A stretch of DNA of 64,000 nt from Anaerotruncus massiliensis (ex Togo et al. 2026) (lineage in GTDB: Bacteria; Bacillota; Clostridia; Oscillospirales; Ruminococcaceae), in the NCBI RefSeq assembly GCF_900199635.1, contig NZ_LT962687.1, positions 1,783,501-1,847,500 on the forward strand. Reading direction: 5' to 3'. Positions 46,959 to 54,731 of this stretch are shown here, piece by piece (the first letter of the stretch is position 1; the number at the start of each line of letters is the position of its first letter). The position numbers and the translations under genes are program-made. Below the pieces are notes generated by a model, which made no database searches, was not told where the DNA came from, and was given only the letters and a program-made list of their open reading frames with translations.

Positions 46959-47846
46959 TCACCATGTTTGCACACAATCGGGCGCCAACTTTTGCATATC
47001 TTTTGGGACGGGCGCGCGCACGGTGAGCGAAACGCCGCTCACCGGATGGGTGAAGGAGACGCCCGCGCAGTGCAGCGCGTGCCGCCCGATAAGCGCCCGG
47101 TCCCCGCCGTAGAGGGCGTCCCCGAGCAGCGGGCAGCCGATGTGGGCCATGTGCACACGGATCTGGTGGGTGCGCCCTGTCCCGAGGGTGCAGCGCACGA
47201 GGCTGTAGCCGGGAAACGCCGCGAGCGTCTCATAGTGCGTCACGGCGGGCTTGCCGTCCGGCGTGACCCGGCGGCGCGGGTCCGCCCGGTCGGGCTGCCC
47301 GACCGGCGCGTCGACCGTCCCCGCCCGGGGCTCCGGCGCGCCCGTCACGAGCGCGAGGTAGGTCTTCTCCACCTGCCCGGTGAGCGCGGCGGCCGCAAAC
47401 GCGTTCTTCGCGATCACCACCGCGCCCGACGTGTCCCGGTCGAGCCGGCCCATCAGCCGGCAGACCGCCTCCTGCCCCCGCGCGCGGCAGTCGCGCGCGA
47501 AGACGTTGGCGAGCGTCCCGCTCTGCATGCCGCGCACCGGGTGGCAGGCCATCCCGGCGGGCTTGTCATAGACGGCGATATCGTCGTCCTCATAGAGGAG
47601 CGGCACGGACGGCGTGCCGTCCGGTTCCGCCCCGCCCATGCCGTCGCGCAGCGTGATCGCCAGCCGGTCGCCCGCCCGCAGGCGGTCGATCGTGCGGGCG
47701 CGCGCGCCGTTCAAGAGGATGCCGTCCTCCTTCGTTTTGAGGGAGCGCACGAGCGTATAGGAGCACCCCGCCTCCCCGCGCAGGAAGTGGACGACCTTGC
47801 GCCCGTCATAGGCGGGCGGCACGGTGAATTCAAGCCTCCGCGTCAT
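46959..47846 (-). CDS. RluA-family pseudouridine synthase
   Basis: 295 residues: an N-terminal S4-like segment (about 15-75), then the RluA catalytic domain with the Asp in GRLDRDTSG and RTHQIRVHMAHIGCPLLGD (as RTHQIRVHMAHIG). It converts uridines in rRNA or tRNA to pseudouridine; the site is not predictable. ATG 47846 lies inside the end of the small upstream ORF, so translation is probably coupled. It may be a source of the pseudouridine handled by the 53-63 kb cluster only in the trivial sense that all cells make it. Confidence 0.92.
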   Translation of the reverse strand: MTRRLEFTVPPAYDGRKVVHFLRGEAGCSYTLVRSLKTKEDGILLNGARARTIDRLRAGDRLAITLRDGMGGAEPDGTPSVPLLYEDDDIAVYDKPAGMACHPVRGMQSGTLANVFARDCRARGQEAVCRLMGRLDRDTSGAVVIAKNAFAAAALTGQVEKTYLALVTGAPEPRAGTVDAPVGQPDRADPRRRVTPDGKPAVTHYETLAAFPGYSLVRCTLGTGRTHQIRVHMAHIGCPLLGDALYGGDRALIGRHALHCAGVSFTHPVSGVSLTVRAPVPKDMQKLAPDCVQTW

Positions 47847-47994
47847 CGTCCCCGGCGTCCCGGCCGGTCCCGGTGTAAATGGTGTTGTCATTGCCGCAGA
47901 CAATGCCCGCCTTGATCGGCGCGATCAGAAAGCCGATCACCATGCCGATGCATAAAAATACAGACGCCCACAAGAATTTCTCAGATTTCCGCAT
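47830..47994 (-). CDS. Small single-span membrane protein, 54 residues
   Basis: A short frame between the GNAT and RluA genes. It starts at ATG 47994, 7 bases from GAGGG, within the last codons of the GNAT gene, and its TGA lies 17 bases inside the RluA gene. It has a hydrophobic segment (about 8-27: FLWASVFLCIGMVIGFLIAP), one Cys in GIVCGND, and an acidic tail. The overlaps at both ends argue that it is real and coupled. Function unknown. Confidence 0.68.
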   Translation of the reverse strand: MRKSEKFLWASVFLCIGMVIGFLIAPIKAGIVCGNDNTIYTGTGRDAGDDDAEA

Positions 47995-48541
47995 AAATAT
48001 TCCCTCTTTCCCGCTTCATCGATTCGTAGCGTTCCTTTGTGATCCGGTAGATGAGATGGGGCATTTCCCTCCCGCGGTAGATCTTCACGAACGCCCCCGC
48101 CTCCTCCATGCCGAGCGCGGCCGCGACCCGGCGGGAGGCGGCGTTTTCCGGGCGGATGTCGGCGGCCGCCTCGGGCGCGCCGAGCGCCTCGAGGACATGC
48201 CGCACACAGGCGGCCGCGCCCTCGCGGGCGAAGCCCTCCCCCCAGCGGTCCCGGCGGAGGATATAGCCGACGCTCCACGCCTCGCGGTCCCCCATCGGTT
48301 CCCACACCGGGCCGATCGTGCCGACAAAGTCCCCCGACGCGCGCTCGATTGCCGCGAGGTGGCCCGCGCCCTCCCGCGCATAACGCGCCCGGCTTCGGGT
48401 GATCCAGTCCCGCACCTCGGCGTCGCCGAAGCCGTGCTCCCACGCGTACATCACCCGCGGATCGCCGAGGATTTTTTGCAGCGCGGAAAAGTCGGCCTGC
48501 TCCAGCGGGCGCAGGAGCAGGCGCCTGGTTTCGATCCGCAT
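47981..48541 (-). CDS. GNAT N-acetyltransferase
   Basis: 186 residues of the RimJ/RimL-like group: ETRRLLLRPLEQADF at the start, GYILRRDRWGEGFAREG for acetyl-CoA binding, and IRPENAASRRVAAALGM. Such enzymes acetylate protein N-termini or small amines. The ATG is 8 bases from GGAGG. First gene of a three-gene overlap with the small membrane protein and the pseudouridine synthase. Confidence 0.87.
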   Translation of the reverse strand: MRIETRRLLLRPLEQADFSALQKILGDPRVMYAWEHGFGDAEVRDWITRSRARYAREGAGHLAAIERASGDFVGTIGPVWEPMGDREAWSVGYILRRDRWGEGFAREGAAACVRHVLEALGAPEAAADIRPENAASRRVAAALGMEEAGAFVKIYRGREMPHLIYRITKERYESMKRERGNIYAEI

Positions 48542-48564
48542 CAGCCGCGCCTCCTTCCGGATAC

Positions 48565-48595
48565 AAAAAACGCAGCCGCGGTTTCCGCGGCTGCG
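48565..48595 (-). terminator. Terminator of rpmE
   Basis: A perfect 11-bp stem (48571-48581 with 48585-48595) and TTTTTT on the minus strand. Confidence 0.92.
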
Positions 48596-48610
48596 CACTT
48601 TGCAGCAAAC

Positions 48611-48814
48611 TTACTTGTCCATGCCAAAACGCTTTTTGAACCTGTCAACGCGTCCGCCCGTATCGACCAGCTTCTGACGGCCGGTGAAGAAAGGATGGCA
48701 CTTGGAGCAGATTTCAACGCGGATGTTCTCCCTCGTCGAGCGCGTATGGATCACTTCGCCGCAGGCGCAGGTGATCGTCGTATCCACATACTTGGGATGG
48801 ATTCCCTCTTTCAT
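48611..48814 (-). CDS. rpmE: 50S ribosomal protein L31
   Basis: 67 residues with the zinc-binding (C+) pattern: Cys-Ala-Cys near residue 16 and [10 protein letters not shown] near 36. The start MKEGIHPKY is typical; the ATG lies 8 bases from AGAGG, and the GTG three codons upstream overlaps the ribosome site. A zinc-free paralogue, if any, is elsewhere. Confidence 0.96.
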   Translation of the reverse strand: MKEGIHPKYVDTTITCACGEVIHTRSTRENIRVEICSKCHPFFTGRQKLVDTGGRVDRFKKRFGMDK

Positions 48815-48867
48815 TTGTTTCACCTCTTTCTGACATCGGAGATAGATGCCATAAATGCAACATTAAA

Positions 48868-48896
48868 ACTATACCACACGTCTCTCGCGATTGCAA
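48868..48896 (-). promoter_or_regulatory. Sigma-A promoter of rpmE
   Basis: Minus strand: TTGCAA, 17-base spacer, TATAGT. A short GCGGTTT/AAACCGC inverted repeat sits just upstream, past the phosphohexomutase stop. Confidence 0.82.
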
Positions 48897-48949
48897 GCGG
48901 TTTTTTACGGAAACCGCAGGATTTTGCGTATTTTCCCTATTTTGCCCGC

Positions 48950-50659
48950 TCAGACGCCCATGATGCGCTTGACGTCCGCGCCCATCGCGGCGGCGCGCGC
49001 GTCGATTTCGGCCATGTCCCTGCCGACGACCGACAGGTAGAGCTTGATCTTCGGCTCGGTGCCCGAGGGGCGCACGATGGCGGTGCAGCCGTCGGCGAGC
49101 GCGTATTCGAGCACGTTCGATTTCGGCAGGTCGATCGGAGCGGTCTTCCCGCCGCAGATGGAAACGGAGCGCTCGTAGTCGCTCACGCAGGTGACCTTCT
49201 GCCCGGCAATCTCGGCGGGCGGGTTCTCCCGCAGCTTCTCCATCATGCCGGCCATGATCTTCATGCCCTCGGCGCCCTCGAACTGGAAGTTGGAGACGCT
49301 CTCGCGGCAGATGCCGAACCGTTTGTAGAGGTCGCCGAGCGCGTCGACGAGGCTCATGCCCCTCTGCTTATACCAGGAGGCCATCTCGACGATGAGCATC
49401 GAGCCGACGACCGCGTCCTTGTCGCGGACGTAGGTGCCCGACAGGTAGCCGTAGCTCTCCTCGAAACCGAAGAGGAACCGCTCGGGATGTCCGGCGGATT
49501 CAAGCAGCGCGATCTGCTCGCCGATGTACTTGAAGCCGGTCAGCACGCTGCGCACCTCGACGCCGTAGGCCTTGCCGATCATCTGGGTGAGCTTGGTGGA
49601 GACGATCGTCGTCACCGCGACGGGGTCCCTGGGCATCGTGCCGTTTTCGGTGCGGCAGCGGCAGATGTAGTCGAAGAGCAGCGCGCCCACATGGTTTCCG
49701 GTGAGCAGGGTGTAGTCCTCCCCCTCCTTCACCGCGATGCCGACCCGGTCGCAGTCGGGGTCGGTGGCGAGCATGAGGTCCGCGCCCGTTTCGCGCGCGA
49801 GCTCGAGCCCCTTGGCGAGCGCCTCTTTGATCTCAGGGTTCGGGAAGGGGCAGGTCGGGAAGTTGCCGTCGGGGTGCTCCTGCTCGGGCACGACGGTCAC
49901 GTCCCGCGCGCCGATCGCGGCGAGCACGCGGCGCACCGGCTTGTTGCCCGCGCCGTTGAGGGGGGAATAGACGAGCCTGAGGCCCGCTTTTTCGCAGACG
50001 CCCGGATTGACCTGCTGGGCAAGGACGTTGTCGATAAAGCGGTCGACGACCTCCTCGGGGATGTAGGAGACGATCCCGGAGGCGAGCGCGTCCTCGAACT
50101 TCATCGTCTTCGCGCCGGTGAGCACGTCGAGGCTGTTGATCTCTTTGAGGACGGCGTCGGCGGCGTTCTCGGTCATCTGGCAGCCGTCGCTGCCGTAGAC
50201 CTTGTAGCCGTTATATTTGGCGGGGTTGTGGGAGGCGGTGACCATGATGCCCGCGTCGCAGCGAAGCTCGCGGGTCGCGAAGGAGAGCGCCGGGACGGGC
50301 ATCAGCTCCCGGTAGATCGACACCCGGACGCCGTTGGCGGCCAGCACCCCCGCCGCTTCCCGTGAGAAGAGGTCGGATTTGATGCGGCTGTCGTAGGAGA
50401 TCGCGACGTGCGGCTCCTCCGACTGGGCGAGCAGGTAGTTGGCGAGACCCTGAGTCGCGCGGCGGATGGTATAGATGTTCATGCGGTTGTTGCCCGCGCC
50501 GATCACCCCGCGCAGCCCCGCGGTTCCAAAGGCGAGGTCGCGGTAAAAACGGTCGAGGATTTCGGCGTCCCGCCCCTTGATCGACCGAAGCTCCGCGGTC
50601 AGGTCGGGGTCCTCGAGGGACGCGGCCAGCCAGCGCTCATACAGCTCGTTATGGTTCAT
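48950..50659 (-). CDS. pgcA: Phosphoglucomutase/phosphomannomutase
   Basis: 569 residues, alpha-D-phosphohexomutase superfamily. All four active-site loops are seen: phosphoserine MVTASHNPAKYNGYK, metal loop DPDCDR, sugar loop GFEESYGY and phosphate loop RPSGTEPK. It interconverts glucose-1- and glucose-6-phosphate (or mannose forms) for cell-wall and polymer synthesis; the long PgcA-like group also acts on deoxyribose or ribose phosphates in some species. ATG 50659 is 7 bases from GGGAGG. Its own promoter lies upstream. Confidence 0.94.
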   Translation of the reverse strand: MNHNELYERWLAASLEDPDLTAELRSIKGRDAEILDRFYRDLAFGTAGLRGVIGAGNNRMNIYTIRRATQGLANYLLAQSEEPHVAISYDSRIKSDLFSREAAGVLAANGVRVSIYRELMPVPALSFATRELRCDAGIMVTASHNPAKYNGYKVYGSDGCQMTENAADAVLKEINSLDVLTGAKTMKFEDALASGIVSYIPEEVVDRFIDNVLAQQVNPGVCEKAGLRLVYSPLNGAGNKPVRRVLAAIGARDVTVVPEQEHPDGNFPTCPFPNPEIKEALAKGLELARETGADLMLATDPDCDRVGIAVKEGEDYTLLTGNHVGALLFDYICRCRTENGTMPRDPVAVTTIVSTKLTQMIGKAYGVEVRSVLTGFKYIGEQIALLESAGHPERFLFGFEESYGYLSGTYVRDKDAVVGSMLIVEMASWYKQRGMSLVDALGDLYKRFGICRESVSNFQFEGAEGMKIMAGMMEKLRENPPAEIAGQKVTCVSDYERSVSICGGKTAPIDLPKSNVLEYALADGCTAIVRPSGTEPKIKLYLSVVGRDMAEIDARAAAMGADVKRIMGV

Positions 50660-50716
50660 ATAACTTCCTCCCGTCACATATATACTTTCATGGGGATTGT
50701 TCATTTTCCTGTTATC

Positions 50717-50745
50717 ATGATACCCGTACAGGCTGTCAAAGTCAA
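50717..50745 (-). promoter_or_regulatory. Sigma-A promoter of the phosphohexomutase gene
   Basis: Minus strand: TTGACT, 17-base spacer, TATCAT. A second TTGACA overlaps the spacer. Confidence 0.78.
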
Positions 50746-50805
50746 CCGATTACTGGGGAGAAATGGAAGCGTCCGGAAAAATTCTCCCGAAACGCCGCCC
50801 GGCTC

Positions 50806-50834
50806 TTGCATCGGGCGGACGGGCATGTTATACT
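50806..50834 (+). promoter_or_regulatory. Sigma-A promoter of the manganese riboswitch-mntP transcript
   Basis: TTGCAT, 17-base spacer, TATACT, 16 bases before the riboswitch. Confidence 0.87.
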
Positions 50835-50849
50835 GGGCTAAGATTTCCG

Positions 50850-50978
50850 CATGGGGGAGTAGTTTGCGCGCATTCCGGCGCGTGGCAAGTCAACATAATG
50901 GCCTCACGGCCTGGCTTGCCTGAAAGAACAAGACTCATGGACGGGCCCGAAGAGCCATGTCCGTGGGTCTTTCGTTTT
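50850..50978 (+). promoter_or_regulatory. yybP-ykoY manganese riboswitch with terminator
   Basis: Aptamer 50850-50939. The conserved GGGGAGTAG lies at the 5' side, GTCAACATAATGG and CCTGGCTTGCCTGA in the middle, and AACAAGACTCAT at the 3' side. P1 pairs CATGGG with CTCATG. The 3' strand can instead pair as AGACTCATGGAC with GTCCGTGGGTCT (50931-50970) to form a terminator followed by TTTCGTTTT. Mn2+ binding should free read-through into mntP. Confidence 0.93.
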
Positions 50979-51091
50979 GCCGGGGCGGGCGCGCCCCCAC
51001 GGAAGCCGCGCTCCGTCCGGGGGCGGCCGCGGGCCCCGGGGCGCGAACGCATCCGGGTTACTGTAACAACATGGCAAGGGGGATTCTTCCT

Positions 51092-51661
51092 ATGGGAACG
51101 CCGACACTTTTTCTGATCGCGCTGGGGCTGTCGATGGACGCCTTCGCGGTATCCATCTCCAACGGCATGTGCTACCGGGGCTTCGGCCGGAAGCAGGCGG
51201 CGGCCGCCGCCTTTTCCTTCGGCCTCTTCCAGATGCTCATGCCGATCATCGGCTATCTCGCCGGGCGGACCTTCAGCGACGCGATCTCCGCCGCCGACCA
51301 CTGGATCGCTCTTCTGCTGCTCGGGTTCATCGGGGGGAAGATGGTCTTCGACGGCGTCCGTGAGCTGCGCCATCCCGAGGGCTGCTCCCCCGACCATCTC
51401 TTCACCTTCAAGGTCCTCGCCGTGCAGGCGGTGGCCACGAGCATCGACGCGCTCGCCGTCGGGGTCGGGTTCGCGGTCATGCAGGTCAACATCGTCACGG
51501 CCGCGGCCTTCATCGGCGTGGTGACCTTCCTCTGCTGTATCGTCGGCTCCATGCTCGGCAGGCAGTTCGGGCTGCTGCTCGGCAGCCGCGCGCAGGTGCT
51601 CGGCGGGGTCATCCTCGTGGGCATCGGGCTGAAAATCTTTGTCGAGCACATGTTCGGCTGA
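51092..51661 (+). CDS. mntP: Manganese exporter MntP
   Basis: 189 residues, six membrane helices in two repeats carrying the paired motifs SMDAFAVSIS and SIDALAVGVGF, whose Asp residues are needed for Mn2+ export in E. coli. I start at ATG 51092, nine bases from GGGGG. About 110 nt of GC-rich leader separate it from the riboswitch terminator. Manganese control by the upstream riboswitch is consistent with this product. Confidence 0.95.
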   Translation: MGTPTLFLIALGLSMDAFAVSISNGMCYRGFGRKQAAAAAFSFGLFQMLMPIIGYLAGRTFSDAISAADHWIALLLLGFIGGKMVFDGVRELRHPEGCSPDHLFTFKVLAVQAVATSIDALAVGVGFAVMQVNIVTAAAFIGVVTFLCCIVGSMLGRQFGLLLGSRAQVLGGVILVGIGLKIFVEHMFG

Positions 51662-51680
51662 TCAAATACGCGCCCTGTTT

Positions 51681-51724
51681 TCGACCTGTTTCGACAAAAT
51701 TTGCCGAAACAGGTCGATTTTGCT
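51681..51724 (+). terminator. Terminator of mntP, with a 0A-box-like loop
   Basis: A perfect 13-bp stem (51681-51693 with 51705-51717) with an 11-base loop, then TTTTGCTTT. On the minus strand TTTTGTCGAAA spans the loop and stem edge and matches the Spo0A-box core by sequence. Confidence 0.75.
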
Positions 51725-51770
51725 TTCCGGATATGGTATCCTTTTCCTATCAGAGGGGAGGAACGCCGCC

Positions 51771-53309
51771 ATGCTGTCCACGATCCAGAGCCTGGGAATC
51801 CTGGGAATCGATCCCTATCCCGTCACCGTCGAGGTGAACGTCGCCCGGGCGATGCCCGCCTTCGACATCGTCGGCCTGCCCGACGCGGCGGTGCGCGAAT
51901 CGCGCGAGCGGGTGCGTTCCGTCCTCTCCAACTGCGGCTATCCCTTCCCCGACGGACGCATCGTCGTCAACCTGGCGCCCGCCGACGTAAAGAAGGCGGG
52001 CTCCCTCTACGACCTGCCCATCCTCGTCGGGCTGCTCGCCGCGCAGGGGCTCCTGCCCGAAAACGCCCCGCTTGCGGATTCCGCCTTCATCGGCGAGGTC
52101 TCCCTCTCGGGCGGGCTGCGCCGGGTGTGCGGGGTGCTGCCCATGCTGCTCGGCGCGGCCGGGACGGGGATGCGCCGCGCCTTCATCCCCGCCGCCAACG
52201 CCGCCGAGGCGTCGGCCGTGCGGGGGATCGAGGTCTTCCCGGTCGGCTCGGTCGGAGAGCTCGTCTCCCACCTGCGCGGGGAATGCGCCCTCCCGCCAGC
52301 CGGGACGGCCCGCTTTGACGGCGGGCCGCAGCCGCCCCTGCCCGACTTCGCCGACGTGAAGGGGCAGGGCCCCGCCAAACGGGCGCTCGAGGTCGCGGCG
52401 GCGGGCGGACACAACCTGCTGATGATCGGCGCGCCCGGCACCGGCAAGAGCATGCTCGCCAAGCGCCTGCCCTCCATCCTGCCCGACATGACCGAGGAGG
52501 AGTCGATCGAGACGACGAAGATCTATTCCGCCTGCGGGATGCTCGCGCCCGACCTGCCGCTCATCCGGACACGGCCCTTCCGGGCGCCGCACCACACCGT
52601 CTCACCCGCGGGGCTCTGCGGGGGCGGCCCGGTGCCCCGGCCGGGCGAGGTATCCCTCGCCCACAACGGCGTCCTCTTTCTCGACGAGCTGCCCGAGTTC
52701 CAGCGGCAGGCGATGGAGGCCCTGCGCCAACCGCTGGAGGACGGCGTCCTCACGATCGCGCGGGCGGGCGCGCGGCTGAGCTATCCCAGCCGTTTCATGC
52801 TCGTGGCCGCGATGAATCCCTGCCCCTGCGGCTATTTCGGCCACCCCACCCGGCGCTGCTCCTGCCCGCCCTCCCGCGTGTCCTCCTATCTGGGGCGGGT
52901 GTCGGGGCCGCTGCTCGACCGCATCGACCTGAACGTCGAGGTCTCCCCCGTCACCTACGCCCAGCTGTCCGCGCGGCGGGACGCGGAGGAATCCTCCGCC
53001 GCGGTCCGCCTCCGCGTGCAGGCGGCGCGCGAACGCCAAAACGCCCGCTATGCCGGGACCGGCGTCTCCTGCAACGCCCGGCTCGACCCGTCGATGCTCG
53101 CCGAAGCCTGCCCGCTCGACCCCGAGGCGGAGCGGATGCTCGGGCTGGTGTTTGAAAAGCTCGGCCTCTCGGGGCGCGCCTACGACCGCATCCTCAAGGT
53201 GGCGCGCACGATCGCCGATCTCGGCGGGAGCGAACGCATCCGCGCGCCCCACCTCTCCGAGGCGGTGCAGTACCGCTCCCTCGACCGCAAATACTGGAAC
53301 CGCGGATAA
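51771..53309 (+). CDS. YifB/ComM-type Mg-chelatase-like AAA+ ATPase
   Basis: 512 residues. An N-terminal S5-fold/Lon-like domain (about 1-165: TVEVNVARAMPAFDIVGLPD given as MPAFDIVGLPD) precedes the AAA+ core with Walker A GAPGTGKSM and Walker B VLFLDELPEF, then a C-terminal Mg-chelatase helical domain. Cys in NPCPCGYFG and RRCSCPP may bind a metal. The homologue ComM is a branch-migration helicase in natural transformation. ATG 51771 is 9 bases from GGGAGG. Confidence 0.93.
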   Translation: MLSTIQSLGILGIDPYPVTVEVNVARAMPAFDIVGLPDAAVRESRERVRSVLSNCGYPFPDGRIVVNLAPADVKKAGSLYDLPILVGLLAAQGLLPENAPLADSAFIGEVSLSGGLRRVCGVLPMLLGAAGTGMRRAFIPAANAAEASAVRGIEVFPVGSVGELVSHLRGECALPPAGTARFDGGPQPPLPDFADVKGQGPAKRALEVAAAGGHNLLMIGAPGTGKSMLAKRLPSILPDMTEEESIETTKIYSACGMLAPDLPLIRTRPFRAPHHTVSPAGLCGGGPVPRPGEVSLAHNGVLFLDELPEFQRQAMEALRQPLEDGVLTIARAGARLSYPSRFMLVAAMNPCPCGYFGHPTRRCSCPPSRVSSYLGRVSGPLLDRIDLNVEVSPVTYAQLSARRDAEESSAAVRLRVQAARERQNARYAGTGVSCNARLDPSMLAEACPLDPEAERMLGLVFEKLGLSGRAYDRILKVARTIADLGGSERIRAPHLSEAVQYRSLDRKYWNRG

Positions 53310-53318
53310 TTTCAAAAC

Positions 53319-53364
53319 GCGCACGCCCCCGCCCCGGAAACTCCGGGACGGGGGCGCGTTTTTT
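53319..53364. terminator. Bidirectional terminator between yifB and the PTS operon
   Basis: A long GC stem (CGCCCCCG-CCCGG around AAACT, one mismatch) at 53324-53355 with TTTTTT on plus and AAAA on the far side; it overlaps the stop of the convergent HAD gene. Confidence 0.82.
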
Positions 53365-54187
53365 ACCCCACCGGGAAGAGGGCCCTGAGCGCGTGCGCGA
53401 GCGGGTCCCGCCCGCAGCGCGCGGTCACGCGCGCGCCCGGCAGCCTGCCCGAGATCGCCGAGCCCTCCGGCACGAAGGGATGCCCGCAGATTTCCAGCAT
53501 GGAAAGGTCGTTTTCCTCGTCCCCCAGCGCGAGGGTCCCCGCGAGGGAAAACCCCTCCCGGCGGCAGTATTCCCGCAGGGCCGCGCCCTTGGAAACGCCC
53601 GCGCCGCAGAGGTCGACGCAGCTTCCGCTCGACGAGACCAGCCGCACCCCCTCCATCCGGCCGGCGAGCGCCCGCAGCGCCTCCGCCGCCTCGGATGGAA
53701 CCCCCGGGAGCAGCAGGTCTGCGATCTCCCGCCCGCCGAAGTCCGCGCTGTCCCGGCAGTAAACCGGCTTATGGCGGAAACGGGACCCGCACCGCGAAAA
53801 ATGCACTTCGTAAAAATTTCCCGCCTCCCACGCGCCGGCCAGCAGGATCGCGTCGGCGGCATAGGCCGCGTAGGGCGCGCCGAGCCGGTCGAGCAGGCGG
53901 CAGGCCCGGTAGGCTTCCTCCCCGGGCATGTATTCGACCGCACGGTAGGCCCCGGCCGCAAAATCATAGACCGCCGCGCCGTTCATGCAGATGGCGGCGG
54001 GATGGCATCCCGCGAGACGGACCGGCCACTCCGCGATGTGGGGATGCCGCCCCGTGACGGCGATGACCCGGATCCCTGCGGCGGACAGCGCGCGGACGGC
54101 GGCGCGGTCCGCCTCCCCCGGCAATCCGTCGGGGCCGAGCAGCGTCCCGTCCAGGTCGGCCGCGACACATTCGAGTCCGCCGAACAC
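53363..54187 (-). CDS. Cof-type HAD phosphatase at the end of the PTS-psuG operon
   Basis: 274 residues from a GTG start, 6-7 bases after GGGAGG, which itself lies at the end of the preceding gene. Motifs: VAADLDGTLLGPDG (nucleophile Asp), VTGRHPHIAEW, a Lys in GVSKGAAL and the metal-binding ALGDEENDLSML. The C2 cap is that of Cof/YbiV-type sugar-phosphate or nucleotide phosphatases. By position it may dephosphorylate a product or overflow intermediate of the pathway (inference). Confidence 0.82.
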   Translation of the reverse strand: MFGGLECVAADLDGTLLGPDGLPGEADRAAVRALSAAGIRVIAVTGRHPHIAEWPVRLAGCHPAAICMNGAAVYDFAAGAYRAVEYMPGEEAYRACRLLDRLGAPYAAYAADAILLAGAWEAGNFYEVHFSRCGSRFRHKPVYCRDSADFGGREIADLLLPGVPSEAAEALRALAGRMEGVRLVSSSGSCVDLCGAGVSKGAALREYCRREGFSLAGTLALGDEENDLSMLEICGHPFVPEGSAISGRLPGARVTARCGRDPLAHALRALFPVG

Positions 54188-54191
54188 CCCC

Positions 54192-54731
54192 CTACCTCCC
54201 ATCCGCGGGAGCTTCCAGGCTCCCCGCGCGGCAGGGGGCACCGGACCCGCTCTCTTTTCCCGTCCCGGCCTCCCGTTCCTTTGCGCGCTGCTCGCGCCCG
54301 GCGTGCACCTGCGCGGCGCACGCCTCGTCGAGGATGCCTCCCGTCACCGTGATCCCCATCTCCGCGTAGCTTCCCGCCGTTTTCATGAGGAGCGCCGGGA
54401 AATCCGGCGCGGCGGAGCCGATGTAGATTTCCCGGATGCCCGCCTGCACCATCGCGGCCGCGCACATCGGGCAGGGCCGGTAGTTGCAGACGAGCAGGCA
54501 GTCCGACAGGTCGTTCCTCCCCAGCTTCGCGCAGGCCTCACGGATGAGCACCATCTCGGCGTGCGCGCAGGGGTTTCGTTCGGTATTTTCGCGGTTGCCG
54601 TCCCGCACGAGGACGCGGCCCTCCCGGTCGGCGATGACGCCGCCGTAGGGGTCGTCCCCCCGCGCGAGCGCGGCGGCCGCCTCCTCCATCGCCATGCGCA
54701 CGAGCGCCTCGGCCCGTTTTCGTCCGAGCAT
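54192..54731 (-). CDS. Zinc-dependent deaminase of the cytidine/guanine deaminase superfamily
   Basis: 179 residues. The zinc site is HAE (NPCAHAEMVLIREA) and PCPMC (NYRPCPMCAAAM), the proton-shuttling Glu being in HAE. The sequence resembles GuaD/TadA-type base or nucleoside deaminases more than CdaA, with a long, polar C-terminal tail. It overlaps the Enzyme I stop (TGATG). Lying in a nucleoside-phosphate pathway operon, it probably deaminates a base or nucleoside coming through it; substrate unproved. Confidence 0.82.
   Translation of the reverse strand: MLGRKRAEALVRMAMEEAAAALARGDDPYGGVIADREGRVLVRDGNRENTERNPCAHAEMVLIREACAKLGRNDLSDCLLVCNYRPCPMCAAAMVQAGIREIYIGSAAPDFPALLMKTAGSYAEMGITVTGGILDEACAAQVHAGREQRAKEREAGTGKESGSGAPCRAGSLEAPADGR

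Noticed and set aside
46959-47846. RluA pseudouridine synthase as functional partner of the psuG cluster
   Set aside because: It is an ordinary RNA-modifying enzyme in a different operon 6 kb away; a shared metabolite is not evidence of a common system.
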